From the NCBI GenBank assembly GCA_047967505.1, contig CM106540.1: DNA of 64,000 bases. One strand, written 5' to 3'. The notes below the pieces were generated by a model. That model saw nothing but the letters and a program-made list of their open reading frames with translations. It had not been told where the DNA came from and ran no database searches. The first letter of the stretch is position 1; each line of letters begins with the position of its first letter. Source of the DNA: Dipteris shenzhenensis (lineage: Eukaryota; Polypodiophyta; Polypodiopsida; Gleicheniales). This document shows positions 22,877 to 33,189 of this stretch, in pieces. The position numbers were made by a program, and so were the translations under genes.

Positions 22877-23264
22877 TGTTAGCATTCTATTCATCTCCTG
22901 TCTATAATATATCGTAGGAAGTGAGCGCCTGTGTTATAGGTGTACCTGCTCTGGCGAGAGGATAGCTTGTAGTTGTAGGCCCAGCCAAACAGTCAACCAG
23001 CTGACCAACAAAGCAACTAACCAGTAGACTAGCCCCTCCCCAACCTATAAATAGGGGCATATTACCCCACTATTGTAAAAGATTTTAGGGTTATATAGAC
23101 CGACTAGTCAGCCCCTCCCCAGCCTTTTAATAGGGGCATATTACCCCACTATTGTAATAGATTTCAGTGTGTATAAAGCAGAGTTTATGTGCTTCTCTCT
23201 CTTGCATCTCTTGCGTGTGTTTGCTCTTAGAGTTTGTCTAGTTTTCGTTGCACATTTTGACACA
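22877..23264 (+). mobile_element. Copia 3' LTR with internal duplication
   Basis: Starts TGTTAGCATT directly after the polypurine tract and ends TTTTGACACA, so TGT...ACA edges. Inside, about 75 bp containing AGCCCCTCCCCA, a TATA-like CCTATAAATAGGGG (about 23044-23057) and CATATTACCCCACTATTGTA is duplicated (23027-23101 and 23102-23165). The second copy has CCTTTTAATAGGGG, a damaged TATA box. No 5' LTR partner is in the window. Confidence 0.78.
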
Positions 23265-24073
23265 GCCTACATCTATGGGTGCTTCAGGTTATATGCAATG
23301 GTCTAAATAGGAGCGGCGTCCTGCCTCCTTCGTGGACTCTTAGAAGGCTTTCAAGAACATCCTTAAGAACACATAAAATAAATGCCTTCTCACCCATACG
23401 ACCACACGGAACATGCGGAGCTGAGTTAAGCGGGTCGAATTGCAATGCACGAACTGGGGAGGGCGAGGGCTTGTTAGCTCCGTACCTGAACGAATGGTTG
23501 AACTAGAATGCATGATCATGGGACCTGGAATAGCAATGTGGACCTGAGTTGAGCTGAGCCGAGCAAGCCATTGCAATGCATAGACTAGGAGGGCACAATC
23601 TCTATTGTTAGCTCTGTACCCGGCCGAACGGCACGGTCACGGGACCTTGAATAGTAGCGTGGAGCTGAGATGAGCTGAGCAAGTTGAACTACTTTCCGGT
23701 TTTGCCAATTTGTATGGTTGGATTTTAAACATTAATAAGTTCCTTTTCTCTGTTTAAAAAAAAAATCATGTAATGGATCTAGGGATACAATTCTCTACCA
23801 CTCGTAATATTTATCTCCTAAGAATACTTTAAGCACCCTTGCTCCCCTCATGCGAAGGAAAAGTTTGTTTAAAGAAAGAAGCAAATTCTCAAGATTAAAA
23901 CTAGTTCACAAGTACTACACTTTCAAATGTTGACACAAGAATCTTTGATATGATTCCCGAATCTTAAAAAGTACTTGCAAGGACTTCCAAGAACTAGAAA
24001 GAGGCAGTAGTGAATAGCTCCCAACCTTTGTAATGATCACAAATCAAGAGTACAAGCACAAACACACACACAA
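23265..24073. other. Intron stretch without recognised gene
   Basis: Between the copia LTR and the host exon. It contains a diverged repeat of a GAACTGGGGAGGG / GACTAGGAGGG segment with GAGCTGAG motifs (about 23400-23690), but no domain. Confidence 0.4.
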
Positions 24074-24107
24074 TGAGAAAGAGAGAGAGAGAGATAGAGA
24101 GAGACAC

Positions 24108-24140
<33 letters not shown>

Positions 24141-24141
24141 T
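24074..24141. repeat. (GA)n microsatellite at a splice donor
   Basis: An interrupted GA run, CT on the gene strand, starts six bases after the donor of exon 24147-24254. Confidence 0.95.
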
Positions 24142-24146
24142 CTTGC

Positions 24147-24254
24147 CTCATATTTGTTATTCCGATATGTGTAGACCACTTTTAGCTGCTTCACTTCTCC
24201 AGGGCATGGATCACAAAAGCCCATCAATCCTGATTTCTTGACTCCTCCATGAAG
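24147..24254 (-). CDS. DNAJC11/OWL1-like, penultimate coding exon
   Basis: On the minus strand TTGTTTCCTTTACAG is followed by 36 codons: [20 protein letters not shown] and [16 protein letters not shown]. The GF.DPC.GE..L.V.Y block is the most conserved part of the DNAJC11 C-terminal domain. The exon then meets GAG|GCAAGA, so the donor would be of the rare GC class with otherwise strong consensus. Both edges are in phase 0. Neighbour exons lie 27.6 kb upstream and 9.8 kb downstream on the gene strand. No stops or shifts. Confidence 0.9.
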
Positions 24255-25139
24255 CTGTAAAGGAAACAATATATCCACATTGTTTAAGCAAAAGGATCAC
24301 GACTCTTTCAAAGGGCAATTAAGAGGAGGATAGCATCGAATTAGACAATCATCTTGTTCAGCATGTGCTGCATCATTTCTAGTCCAACTATATCATTGAA
24401 TATAACACAAGGGTCAAATGATAGTCCTCTTGGGCATGCAATACTATGGACATTTGAAAGTGAGGGAATGTCCTACTGGCTAAGCGGAGTTGCTGAAATA
24501 GTGAATCGTCACCCACTTATAGGTCATTGCTCTAGAGATTTTATCCCAAACAGTTACTAGCAGTTCCCAACCTCCAAGTACTAATGGTCTTCTTTGTTTC
24601 CTTGTTTCATTTGGTTGCTTTTATGTTTCTAGGGCAAGATCGTCCCTCCCAAATAGAGGCCTTATAAAGGAGGTTTGATTTATTGAAAGAAAGGCAGCAG
24701 CCCTTGAAGGAGCGCGGTCTCTTTTGCATGACACGATCCCGATCATCTCTCATTACACAAAATCTCACCCGTATAAAATTGACATCCTTATCACAATTGA
24801 GTAGCATTCAACCTTCCAAAGATAGTAACTGCCTATCTATTCTAGGAAAAATCTCTATAACTTCATACAACCAAGCATAGTAGGATTCAGTGTCACAAGA
24901 AACGTTTCTAGGTTTTGCTAGGAGTTTCGTCTAGAAACGGGTTAAAATTTTATATTTTATATAAATTATATATCAAACATAAATAATTCTCTCCAGATTC
25001 TCTCTCTCTATGTGAAAAGATCTCTCAGATACACACATACATACAACACTCTCAAAAGAGTCAAAAACAATGACAGTCTGGCACCAGGGCATTTCGCCCA
25101 ATGCACTGGCGTTTTGCCCGTTTCGGTGAAACGTTTCTA

Positions 25140-25163
25140 CACGTTTCGCTTGGGCGAAACGTG
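25140..25163. repeat. Perfect 10-bp stem, 4-base loop hairpin
   Basis: CACGTTTCGC and GCGAAACGTG flank TTGG. Several other GTTTCG/CGAAAC words lie within 60 bp upstream (about 25088-25136), giving a locally repeated, GC-richer island in AT-rich sequence. Confidence 0.85.
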
Positions 25164-26894
25164 TTTTCTAGTCACAAAGAAAATGTTGGCAAGTAGCAAA
25201 CGTTTGCTTCCCAGTCCTGTTTGAAACAACCATGGGCACTTTAAAGAACTATAATTTTTAATAGATGCATTATATATTGCAACTCCAAGCTACTAAAATT
25301 CAAACATCCTCATTAAAAAACAGAACCACTACCAAACTGCATGAGAGGGCTGAAGCCTATAGGCTGCAAGTCAGCAGTCAAGCTCAAGTGCCATTGCCTT
25401 ATGGCCTTCATCATCCTCACCCCCTCCATTGTTGCAGGTGAAGCATGCCCAAAAAAATAACATGTTTGCAAACCCAACTATGCAATCAAGACATACCACA
25501 AGGATGTCATCCCCTTATCACACTTGACTAGGATTCAGTCCTTCATATGATAATAAAGTCCTATCTACTTTGTCATTAGACGATTGAGCATTCACTTGAA
25601 TATTTTCTAAGAAAGGTTAGCAAACCTATTGTTTTCTTCAAGCTACTTTCTCAACTTCGCGATTATTAAAGCATTCATCTTTTGAGAACTTTTTCGCCCC
25701 TCCAAAAAAAAGAATCTTCTATTAGAAAACTTGACAATACAAATTCCGTGATTCAGAAATGAAGGGTGCTAACCATCTTGCAGCCTACCTCTCACTGTCT
25801 AAGCTCGCTTTGCAGGCAACAAGTTCCAACAGCCCCGGGGGAGTCGACAACCAATGGGATACCTCCGATCCATGACTTGTAGAAGGTGTCTACGGGCCAA
25901 GCCTTGCAAAACCACTCATGCCTTTCACCTCTCGCCTTCCTAAGCAGGGGGAGCAGCGTTTCAAGACACTAGCTCATTTAACAGAGGCACGCTTGCAGAG
26001 ATAGATGCCGTGAAACCAATGTCGTGGCAAGAGGGGATTAAGGTGGCCCCAAATCTAGAGCATCCTTCTCAATTGTTCGACAAGTTCTCTAGGACAAGAG
26101 TGCCGCTCAGAGTACTCTTTAGGGCTAGACGCATTGGTCCCTACCCAACTTTTTATAGCATTGTCCATGGGCAACAGCTATTGTTAGAGTCAAAGCCAAC
26201 GGATGTGGAACCCTAGGACAATGATGTCTTGGCCCTTGTGGCGTGGCATATGATTCGAATGATAGGCCGACAAGGAGATGATGGGCCATAGATCCCATTG
26301 CCAACAGGAAGGCAATCTTTCAATGGCGTTTGTGGGTTTGGGAGGACCGCCCCTTTATGAGAGATCCAGTGAGACCCGAGGAGTGGTTTTGTGTTTCTTG
26401 AGTGGAGAGCTCTAATAGGATGGAGGAGATAGGTCCTTTTCCTACACCACGCAGATAGGTAGGCAGCTCTAGCTTTAGGCCTCACCATGGAACCCATCCA
26501 AGAAGCATGACTGGTTACTGCCTTGCAGCTCAAAATGATTTGGTTGGGCTCCCTTGGGATCTTAGCCAAGGTACTGAGAATTAGTTCTAGGGGATAGTGG
26601 ACTGGCTGATAGAGGGGAGGCACACCTTCCTCATCAAGGCAACTTCACTAGCATGCCTGATTGATGGCAAGTAGGTCACTAGAGAACATCCTTGACACCT
26701 CTCCCTTAAGGAGATCGCTGCTAGAGATCTCCCCAAAGGACAGCGCCTAGAAAACGATTGCTAGCATCAATACTTTGGCTCATCTAGGCGGCTTGTTGTA
26801 GTCTTGTCATGGGTGGACAAGAGCGGCTACCATTGTCAATATTTTGCCTGATATCATTTACACCTCGCAAACTATTTGGGAGCGAGTTGCAGAG

Positions 26895-26966
26895 GATTCC
26901 AGGACGGAGTGGGCAAGTCCATTATCCGAGGATTCCAGGATGGAGCAGGCAGGTCCATTGTCCTAC
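26895..26966. repeat. 36-bp tandem duplication
   Basis: Two units beginning GATTCCAGGA (26895-26930 and 26931-26966) with a few substitutions. Confidence 0.85.
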
Positions 26967-27399
26967 TATGCCCCACTAATGTCCCCAACATGTGCCCCTT
27001 TTGGTCTGGGACCTCTTCAAGCCAAATAGCACACAAACTCGTCCCTACACTGCAGGCTATCCTATATGAGATAGGCTGAGTGCGTCTCTACACCCTCATC
27101 AAGCTTTACATCAATGGTGACCCCTTCCTTATTTGGAAGGCCTCTTAAAAAACCAACCAAGAGACTACTACCACTACCCACCTGTGCAGAGAGTTAGAAG
27201 CCCCCGTGGAAGTAGAAGCTTCCAAGGCTCCGTGCTCGGAGTGAGGCCTCCAATGATGAGCTTGCCCCACTTAGCATCTTTGGGTCCATAATGCTCATGC
27301 CTCCCTCTACCTAGGGAAGGATAATTGTCTGCTAGGCGACTTATACTAGGGTGCTTGAGCATATTGTGACCCTCGCCAGTGACCCTGGCCAGACGTGCA

Positions 27400-27720
27400 A
27401 CAGAAATTCTACAGCAAGGAGAAGTGCTGGAAAACAGTTTGCAGCAGCAAAAACTCTTTCCAAATAAATTAACAACTGCAAGAACCGTTGAGCCGGCAAC
27501 ACCAATCCTGAAAACACTAATTTTGGTAAGCAGACATCCGGGCCTCTTGCTAAGAAGCCTCGTATCGATTCTCCCAAGCAATGTGACTGCTTCAAATGCG
27601 GCAAACTAGGTTACATGTTGAATGCTTGTCCTTTGAACCGTGGTTAGGGAAAGGGCAAAGCGGCTGTCCACTTAATTGAATCATGTACTCCAAGTAATCC
27701 TTGTGACATTGCTATTTTGG
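27400..27720 (+). pseudogene. Copia-like gag fragment with zinc knuckle
   Basis: The plus strand encodes KKPRIDSPKQCDCFKCGKLG followed by YMLNACP (about 27582-27632), a CX2CX4HX4C retroviral-type knuckle in which the His has become Tyr. Flanking residues (basic, Pro-rich, PLNRG) fit a copia gag C-terminus. A stop follows directly. Gag of another retroelement class is possible. Confidence 0.55.
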
Positions 27721-28015
27721 ATGTCTTTTCTTCTGACATGAATTGTGAGAAATGTCTTTTCATTGTTGATATGTTTGGATCCCATAATCCATTTTGTTGA
27801 TTTCACACCAACTTTCCTTCTACTGTCGTCATATATATGAGCATAAGCAATGCATCCAAAAACTCTAAGAAGCCCAATGTTGGCTTGTAACCAGTCAATG
27901 ATCAAATAGTGTTTTTCCTTGTACAAGTTTTGTAGGTAGCCTATTCGACAAGTGATTCATTGTCTTGATGGTTTTCTCTCAATACTGAATTGACATATGT
28001 TTTCCATTAAGCATT
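27721..28015 (-). pseudogene. Copia integrase fragment
   Basis: The minus strand encodes LLRVFGCIAYAHIYDDSRRK with a continuing K.IMGSKHI stretch, matching the LRVFGC.AY.HI..E.R.K segment just after the copia integrase core. Upstream on the same strand, in another frame, NRLPTKLVQGKT resembles the NR.PTK.L..KTP block. Orientation is opposite to the knuckle fragment next to it, so they come from separate insertions or a rearrangement. Confidence 0.65.
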
Positions 28016-28365
28016 ACTCTAGCACTGTTTGTTCTTTCTTTCTAATCCGCATGGTGGGTTGGTCGAGTTTGTAATGTAGCCTCCCTACTTGTGAGCCCCC
28101 AAAGAGGAGAACAGGAAGGAGGTGCACTAAGAAGAACTGAGAGATGTCATAGTGGCAAAACTGAGAAAGAAAGCAGGGCTGCCACATGGGCACCATGCTA
28201 GATGTCATTTGTGTTCACAAGAATACCACATAGCAGCGACTGGAATAGCATCAGCCTAGAGCAAAGAAATCTTGCAAGGAAAGACATATGGAGCTGTTAG
28301 GGGCAGATTGGAGGGAAGCAAATATTGTTGCAGGATGGTTTGGAGATGATCAGGGGTACACAGAG

Positions 28366-28655
28366 AGAGAGAAGCTCATGACACTTTGTGCTAAAAAAAG
28401 AAACTCGCTACACTTTGTGAAAGAGAAACTCCACATACTTTGTGCTAGAGAGAGAAGCTCCTTACACTTTGTGAGGGAGGAACTCCTTACAATTTGTGAG
28501 AGAGGAACTCCATACACTTTGTGCTAGAGAGAGAAGCTCCTTACACATTGTGAGAGAAATTTGATCTAGAGAGAGAAAATCATTACACCTTCAAGAGGGA
28601 AAGTCCTTACACTATGTGCTAGAGAGAGAAACTTCTTACAATTTATGAGAGATGT
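28366..28655. repeat. Minisatellite, about 28-30 bp unit
   Basis: About ten degenerate copies of a unit like CTAGAGAGAGAAGCTCCTTA followed by CACTTTGTG. Repeats vary from about 25 to 30 bp. An open frame through it (28288-28527) only reflects the repeat. Confidence 0.85.
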
Positions 28656-28864
28656 CCAGAGCATGGCTGCAAGCAGCAAATAACTGCGCAGCAGTCGGCA
28701 GCAAAAGGCAACTGTTCCACAAGCTATTTGGAGCTGTAGGGGCTTGTTAGGGTGCATCACCAAGTCGCACACTGCAGAATAGATGCACAAGTACATGGAC
28801 TTCCGTGTGGCAATTACGGACCCATGAACAGACATACTTGGCACACATGACAACATCCAACAAG

Positions 28865-29052
28865 AATTTATTTGCACAAACTATCACACCTTATAAGGCA
28901 TGGACAGGTCGTAAGGTGGTTGTCTCGCACAGAAGAGAGTTCGACACCTAGCATATGTCCATATTCTGTCTCAGCCTCGAAATAAGCTTGAGGACAAGGC
29001 TGTCAAATGCATTTTCATTGGCTACAGCTCAAACACATTTTCATTGGTGGGT
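28865..29052 (+). pseudogene. Copia integrase fragment C2, first part
   Basis: The plus strand reads TPYKAWTGRKVVV in one frame and AYVHILSQPRNKLEDKAVKC then IFIGYSSNT in another, which is the copia segment after the integrase core (TPYE.W.GRKP..., AY.H......KL..K..KCIFIGYS). It continues into the 540-bp duplicated block. Confidence 0.7.
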
Positions 29053-29592
29053 ACAGATAATATCAGCCTAGTACAAGCAAGGTTATCATTAGCAGAGACG
29101 TGGTCTTTGCTGAAAACTCTGTCATGCCTTTGTTGGCTTGTCAAAAGTAGCTAACCATTGTTGCTCTAACGTATTCGATACATTGTTACCTTAGTTCAAG
29201 TCCGGATCAAACTTTGATGAGCCCACGGAGGCGCCTGTACGTGTAGTTCCTCAAGGTCGTTTTGAAGCCTTCTATCGCCGAATTTAGGGTTTGATGCGCT
29301 GCTGCTACATAGCCGCCTTCAACAGAGCCACTTCCGAGCTATTTCCAGCGCTCCAGCATACAAATACCAACCGACTTTCAGCTTGGTGATCTGCTGCAGC
29401 AATTTAGAGTCCCTTGCTAAGCAGCCTTATAGATTTCGAGACTTACCTTCGCACTTGGAGCATTCTACAACTACCGCTTTGCAGATTTCGGACCTGCTGT
29501 TGCGCTTTGGAACACCTACACACATCGACTAGTTGCTGAACGCCCACAAGAGCACTTCAACAAGTCGACTATTCAGACGATTTCGAAGCATG
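29053..29592 (+). repeat. 540-bp duplicated block, copy 1
   Basis: Begins ACAGATAATATCAGCCTAGT and carries copia sequence at its start (STSKVIISRDVVFAENSVM, the ..V.ISRDVVF.E motif). The remaining about 450 bp have no recognisable domain and stops in every frame. Copy 2 follows directly. Confidence 0.92.
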
Positions 29593-30132
29593 ACAGATAA
29601 TATCAGCCTAGTACAAGCAAGGTTATCATTAGCGAAGACGTGGTCTTTGCTGAAAACTCTGTCATGCCTTTGTTGGCTTGTCAAAAGTAGCTAACCATTG
29701 TTGCTCTCACGTATTCGATACATTGTTACCTTAGTTCAAGTCCGGATCAAACTTTGATGAGCCCACGGAGGCGCCTATACGTGTGGTTCCTCAAGGTCGT
29801 TTTGAAGCCTTCTATCGCAGAATTTAGGGTTTGATGCGCTGCTGCTGCATAGCCGCCTTAAACAGAGCCACTTCCGAGCTATTTCCAGCGCTCCAGCCTA
29901 CAAATACCAACCGACTTTCAGCTTGGTGATCTGCTGCAGCAATTCAGAGTCAATTGCTAAGCAGCCTTATAGATTTCGAGACTTACCTTCGCACTTGGAG
30001 CATTCTACAACTACCGCTTTGCAGATTTCGGACCTGCTGTTGCGATTTGGAACACCTATACACATCGACTAGTTGCTGAACGCCCACAAGAGCACTTCAA
30101 CAAGTCGACTATTCAGACGATTTCGAGGCATG
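29593..30132 (+). repeat. 540-bp duplicated block, copy 2
   Basis: Same length as copy 1 with about a dozen substitutions (for example IISEDVVF for IISRDVVF). The tandem duplication happened inside the copia C2 remnant and seems fairly recent. Confidence 0.92.
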
Positions 30133-30429
30133 ACACAGTTTTGGGTTTCAGTTCAGCGGCTTCAACCTGTTTTGAGGACATTTGGAGCTGTCCTAAGCCG
30201 TTCTTTCATGGATTACACTGGTTTTTCTGACCTACAGCAGAAAACCCCTTCAACTCAGCCACAAGGAGGTGTGTCGTGCTGATATGCCTCCCATCGATCA
30301 GGTCACCATACGACTGAAGAGAGGGCTGTCATTAGGCAGCTGAAAACAGTCCCTAGCTGGCTGTTGGATACCTTAAAGGGCAGCAAACAAACGAAGCCTT
30401 TGCATGGCTGCACGAGGACCACCTATTGT

Positions 30430-30738
30430 CAAATGCAAGGACACTTAAGTGGAAGCTGCATTGATTGCCACCGCATGCAATGAAGAGCCACTGTGTCCAA
30501 AAAACGCTTTTGAGAACGGGAAATGGATGGATGCTATGCAATCCGAGTTATATTTAATACATCAGAATGGAACTTGGGAGTTGTGTGACTTGCTTAAAGG
30601 CAAGCACACCATAGGCACTATGTGGGTTTACAAACCCAAAAGTTTGACAGCAGTGTTAACGGCAATAAGGCCCACCTTGTTGCAAAAGGCTACCCACATC
30701 AATAGGGCATTGACTTGAGGGGACTTTTGCACCCACAG
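30430..30738 (+). pseudogene. Copia C2 reverse transcriptase, N-terminal fragment
   Basis: Encodes ENGKWMDAMQSELYLIHQNG, TWELCDLLKGKHTIGTMWVY, then in shifted frames LVAKGYPHQ and TFAPTVR, the start of the copia reverse transcriptase (W..AM..E...I..N.TWEL..LP.GK..IG..WV). The palm domain is missing: sequence passes into an LTR-like block after FAPTVR, so a deletion removed the rest of pol. Confidence 0.75.
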
Positions 30739-30940
30739 TTAGGTCAGTTGATACAGTTAGTACATGTAGCACTTCGGACAGTTAGGACACTTAGTCCAGT
30801 TAGGGCACTTAGCCCTAGAGTTTTGTTATGTTGGCTCTCTCTTGAGCCTCCATTCAATTGTACACCATTTTTCATTACAGCAAGTACTCTTTGAGCTTGA
30901 GCTCTCATCTCCTTGCTTCCTGTGTGCATTTCTTCCTATA
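30736..30940 (+). mobile_element. Copia LTR-like block B, copy 1
   Basis: About 205 bp highly similar to 39824-40033 in the same orientation: CAGTTAGG-type repeats, TTGTTATGTTGGCTCTCTC, CAAGTACTCTTTGAGCTTGA and CTTGCTTCCTGTGTGCATTT. It is followed at 30942 by TGGTATCAAAGA, a primer-site-like sequence, which marks this edge as the LTR end. The 5' edge is uncertain because FAPTVR coding sequence overlaps the shared start. Confidence 0.7.
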
Positions 30941-30941
30941 G

Positions 30942-30953
30942 TGGTATCAAAGA
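30942..30953 (+). promoter_or_regulatory. Primer-binding-site-like sequence
   Basis: TGGTATCAAAGA directly after the LTR-like block; the first eight bases match the initiator tRNA-Met primer site. Confidence 0.6.
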
Positions 30954-31026
30954 AGGTTAGGGATCCACCCCTTAGCCATTTCCAGCCACCCCGATGCTGT
31001 TGGAGGCCCCTCTTGCATCGGCTCAT

Positions 31027-31472
31027 TGTTATGCTCTAGCCGAGATAGCATGACCTCGGAAAGATCGGTGGGCATTTTCTCTTAGATGACCAACTTTTGT
31101 AATAATTAATGTGCGTAAATGAAATGGTCAAGAGAAGTAACTGCCAAGGTCCTAGGTGAGGGTGAAATGGCATTGACTAGGTGGTTCTGAGTGCTAAGGC
31201 CTAGGTGCACCTAAATGTGCAATAATGCCAAGGGGCAAAAGGTTTAAATGTGCCCCAAGAGAGGGGTAAATAGTGCACCAAGTGAAAAGGCTAAAATGAT
31301 GACATGTGGCAAGGGGAACCATCTAGGGAGTTGTGGGTCTCGTGGATATGCATGAGGAAAAAAAGAAAAGACGTATCTCTTGAAAAATGTGATCCATGAG
31401 AGTATGGCTGGGTGGAAATAACTAGTGCCATCGCCCGTGATCTGCGAGAGAGTTAGAATAGGGAATGTGTCA
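31027..31472 (+). mobile_element. 5' LTR of Ty3/gypsy element G2
   Basis: Begins TGTTATGCTC and ends GGGAATGTGTCA, 446 bp, followed by two bases and a perfect primer site. Homologous to the G1 LTR at 15602-16053. The five bases before it (CTCAT) would be the left target duplication. The 3' LTR is not in the window, since the element is cut at 36390 by copia C1. Confidence 0.85.
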
Positions 31473-31474
31473 AT

Positions 31475-31486
31475 TGGTATCAGAGC
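31475..31486 (+). promoter_or_regulatory. Primer binding site of G2 (tRNA-iMet type)
   Basis: TGGTATCAGAGC, the standard plant site for priming by initiator tRNA-Met, two bases after the LTR end. Confidence 0.9.
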
Positions 31487-32268
31487 TCAAGGCAAGGAAA
31501 GAGATCAAGGGAAGAGAGACAAGCTAGGTGACGGAAGAAAAGGCTTGGAGCGCAGAGGTGAAGCAAGGTTATCATTTGCATCGCCTGTTCGTGATGTGCG
31601 ATGGACGGGAGGATCGGTGGCCGTGACGAAGACCTCCGTGGCGGGTGATAATCGGCTGTCCGTGACGGGGAACCTTCGTGGTGGCGGAGGATTTTGATCA
31701 GGTGTAGGGAATAGCGGAGCAGGTCGACCTTCTGCTGCGACGACGTGGCGTAGTGTTGACGGGCATCTCAGGTTGACGTTCTGCTGCGACGACGTGGCGT
31801 GGTGTTGACGGGCATTTACGCAGGCCTTCCTCCATCAGAGCGTTGTCCATCAATGAGCCTATGGGAATTCGGTCAGTCAACGAATTCCAGGCCTAGACCT
31901 CCCTGGTGGAGCACCGACGGGCGATGACCTGCGTATCATAACTGTCCTGACGAATTGGAGTGGTTGGAACAAAGTCGCAGTTGCAGGCCATATATTTACC
32001 ATTATAATCCTGAGCGCAGTTAGCAGCAAATGCTTTTGACGTGATAGATTTGCGCACAGAAGAAATAAAGGAAGGCATGGGATCTTCTGAATGAACGCCC
32101 CTACTCAGTCTTCGTGGAGCTTCCAGGGAGCGTTTTTTTCCTCTTTTATAAAAAAATTCTGAGTTGCAGTCGATTCGTTCTGTACAGCAGGGACTGTCGT
32201 TTATCTTTTCTGTATAACAAAAGGGAAATCTTTAAAAAAAAAAAAAAACTATTTTCCCTTTTGAAACG
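31487..32268 (+). other. G2 leader between primer site and gag
   Basis: Untranslated leader with a directly repeated GTTCTGCTGCGACGACGTGG/CCTTCTGCTGCGACGACGTG element (about 31728-31810) and an A-run at 32233-32247 before the gag start. Confidence 0.65.
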
Positions 32269-33189
32269 ATGGAGGCAGAAGAACAAGATTCCAGGGTGAA
32301 TCCCAGTGAGTCTAGAGCACGGTCTACACAACAAATGTCACATCACACAACACCTACTTTGGTCGGTAGGATTTCGGTATTAGAAGATGCTTTACAGCAA
32401 ATTATGAACCAGCAGCTTCAAGTGAATGCTGGTCAGAATGAGATCAGGGAGATGGTGCAAGCCTTGTCGGCTAGGCCATCTAGAATTGATAAGGGCAAAG
32501 CTCCAGCAGAGCCAGAGCCCAGTATACATTCATCAGAGCGTGCGAGGGTCAAGGTACCTAATATTGCTAATTATAGACCGGAGAAGTACGCTAGTCGAAT
32601 GACCGAGCGCAGTTCTGATGTGATCGAGGTTTGGTTACACAAGTGGGAAGAAGCCTTCGCCATTTGTGAAATCAGATCTGATCTAAAGAAAATCCGTGAG
32701 GCCACTCACCTGTTTATTGAGGCAGCGGATAGATGGTGGATAAAGCAACAGAAGGATCAAGTTACTCCTACCACTTGGAAAGGGTTTAAAGCTGAATTTA
32801 AGGAACACTTTCTTCCACCTGACGAAGAGTCCTGAGCTTGGGATGCTTATAGAAATCTTCGTCAGAGGAGTCTGTCGGTGGCAGAGTACACTGACTCATT
32901 CAGGGAATGTGTCATGAAAATAACAAACCCTCTCCCTATGTCGGTTCAGTTAAAAGACTATATCTATGGACTGAACGACAAGATTAAAATGGAAGTTCAG
33001 GCTAAATATGTGACTACATTAGATGAATCTATTGCAGTAGCCCTGAACTATGAGGATGCCAGAGGCAGATCTAGTGGATTTGTGCAGGCACGGACTCAGT
33101 ATGAGTACCCGAAAAAAGGGGGATTTCAGAGGAAATGGACTTCAAAGACAAGTGTCCGCAGCCAAGTGGCCAAACCAAGCAGGTGAAGC
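32269..33189 (+). pseudogene. G2 gag
   Basis: Starts MEAEEQDSRVNPSE just after an A-run. Contains a short coiled-coil-like stretch (ISVLEDALQQIMNQQLQ), VPNIANYRPEKYASRMTERS, WLHKWEEAFAICEI, ADRWWIKQQKDQV and FKEHFLPPDEES, then an in-frame TGA (32833-32835) where G1 reads Arg, and continues YTDSFRECVMKITNPLP and LNYEDARG. A frameshift near 33150-33190 moves the reading to the next frame. In the family, gag forms the virus-like particle. Two lesions make it inactive. Confidence 0.85.

Larger units (their letters stand above)
24255..27399. other. Intron stretch without recognised gene
   Basis: Start of the host gene's 27.6-kb intron region at its 3' end. Frames at 26010-26216 (+) and 26213-26623 (-) have no family match. 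A short perfect hairpin and a 36-bp duplication are listed separately. Confidence 0.4.

Noticed and set aside
26213-26623. Minus-strand frame of 136 codons as a gene
   Set aside because: No recognisable motif, overlaps a plus-strand frame of similar quality, and lies in intronic debris.
28366-28655. CRISPR-like array
   Set aside because: Units are degenerate and contiguous with no unique spacers; it is a minisatellite in a plant nuclear sequence.
31475-31486. TGGTATCAGAGC as part of a tRNA gene
   Set aside because: Only the short primer-site complement is present, placed right after LTR ends; no cloverleaf can be formed around it.
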